Assembly (NCBI GenBank): GCA_900767605.1
Contig: CAAFZT010000034.1
Span: 1 to 6,179, forward strand
Direction: 5' to 3'
Source of the DNA: Bacilli bacterium
Lineage (GTDB): Bacteria > Bacillota_I > Bacilli_A > RFN20 > CAG-826
Length of the DNA: 6,179 nucleotides
This document shows positions 6,098-6,179 of this stretch, one piece after another; position 1 is the stretch's first letter, and the number at the start of each line of letters is the position of its first letter. A program made the position numbers and the translations under genes. Below the pieces are notes generated by a model. It saw only the letters and a program-made list of their open reading frames with translations. It had not been told where the DNA came from and did no database searches.

Positions 6098-6179
6098 TTA
6101 ATAAAAAGCGCCCTTGATGCGATTCCATTGCAATGACCCCCTAGGGGGTCGCGCCGGCACTTCGCCTTAATCCGCCTCC
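6098..6179 (-). pseudogene. C-terminal remnant of an IS3-type transposase (OrfB), out of frame
   Basis: At 6160-6177 the - strand encodes RRIKAK, resembling the RRIKAKLKGLSP block near the C-terminus of IS3-family DDE transposases. The continuation AGATP, as expected for the KLxGxTP part, is in a different frame at about 6144-6158. A further frame reads SLQWNRIKGAFY and stops at 6098-6100, about 20 bases from the presumed IS tip. At least one indel is therefore needed. It may be a decayed element or another sequence error like those in 186-2037. Confidence 0.35.
6135..6150. repeat. Perfect 16-bp palindrome
   Basis: GACCCCCTAGGGGGTC is a perfect palindrome. It lies inside the probable transposase tail, which is shifted in frame around it. 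It could be a site for a dimeric protein, part of a hairpin, or simply coding sequence with an indel in its C or G run. Confidence 0.6.

Larger units (their letters stand above)
6077..6179 (-). mobile_element. End of an IS3-family-like insertion sequence (continues past the window)
   Basis: From 6077 the + strand reads TGGACCCC, then ATGTCAAGGACACTT. Read on the other strand it is AAGTGTCC, a short spacer and GGGGTCCA, the type of terminal inverted repeat seen in many IS3-family elements of Firmicutes. Just inside it, on the - strand, is a broken transposase C-terminus. The other end of the element lies right of the window, so the repeat pair and target duplication cannot be checked. Family assignment is from memory of such ends. 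Confidence 0.45.

Noticed and set aside
1..6179. CRISPR arrays, tRNA, rRNA or riboswitches
   Set aside because: No regularly spaced repeats, cloverleaf-like sequences or conserved RNA elements were seen on either strand.

Overview
The window looks like a piece of chromosome or accessory DNA from a low-to-moderate GC Bacillota (Firmicutes), probably an uncultured host-associated lineage. The reasons are the AGGAG-type ribosome binding sites, compact overlapping genes, Lys/Glu/Ile-rich proteins, TAA/TGA stops with TGG for Trp (standard code), and the resemblance of the proteins to Firmicutes families. This is inferred from composition and protein character; no database search was possible.

Left part (2-4642, + strand): four tightly packed genes that look like one operon whose promoter lies left of the window. 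In order they are a 5'-truncated MoxR-type AAA+ ATPase, a VWA-like/metallopeptidase-like protein of the DUF2201 type that normally partners such ATPases, an unrecognised 198-aa protein, and a full-length but divergent NAD-dependent DNA ligase. The first two genes are broken by three single-base length errors, all in homopolymers (C at 186-190, C at 491-497, T at 2033-2037). When each is restored to six bases, the conserved reading frames become continuous. The apparent 603-aa ORF at 885-2696 is therefore an artificial fusion of the VWA protein (ending at 2107) and a separate gene starting at 2100. A strong hairpin terminator at 4648-4684 closes the operon and can serve both strands.

Middle and right part (4728-5997, - strand): two convergent genes, a probable GIY-YIG family nuclease-like protein and, upstream of it, a minimal 215-aa FtsK/SpoIIIE/HerA-like P-loop ATPase without membrane, alpha or gamma domains. 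The 130 bases between them hold a weak promoter candidate and a good Shine-Dalgarno that leads only to a 9-codon mini-ORF.

Right edge (about 6077-6179): what looks like the end of an IS3-family insertion sequence, with a transposase C-terminus that is out of frame and a perfect 16-bp palindrome.

Taken together, this is an accessory neighbourhood combining a MoxR/VWA chaperone-type pair, a paralog-like DNA ligase, a nuclease-like protein, a DNA-motor-like ATPase and an IS. The MoxR-VWA-unknown-ligase operon is the best candidate for an uncharacterised system. A role in DNA repair or defence is inference only.
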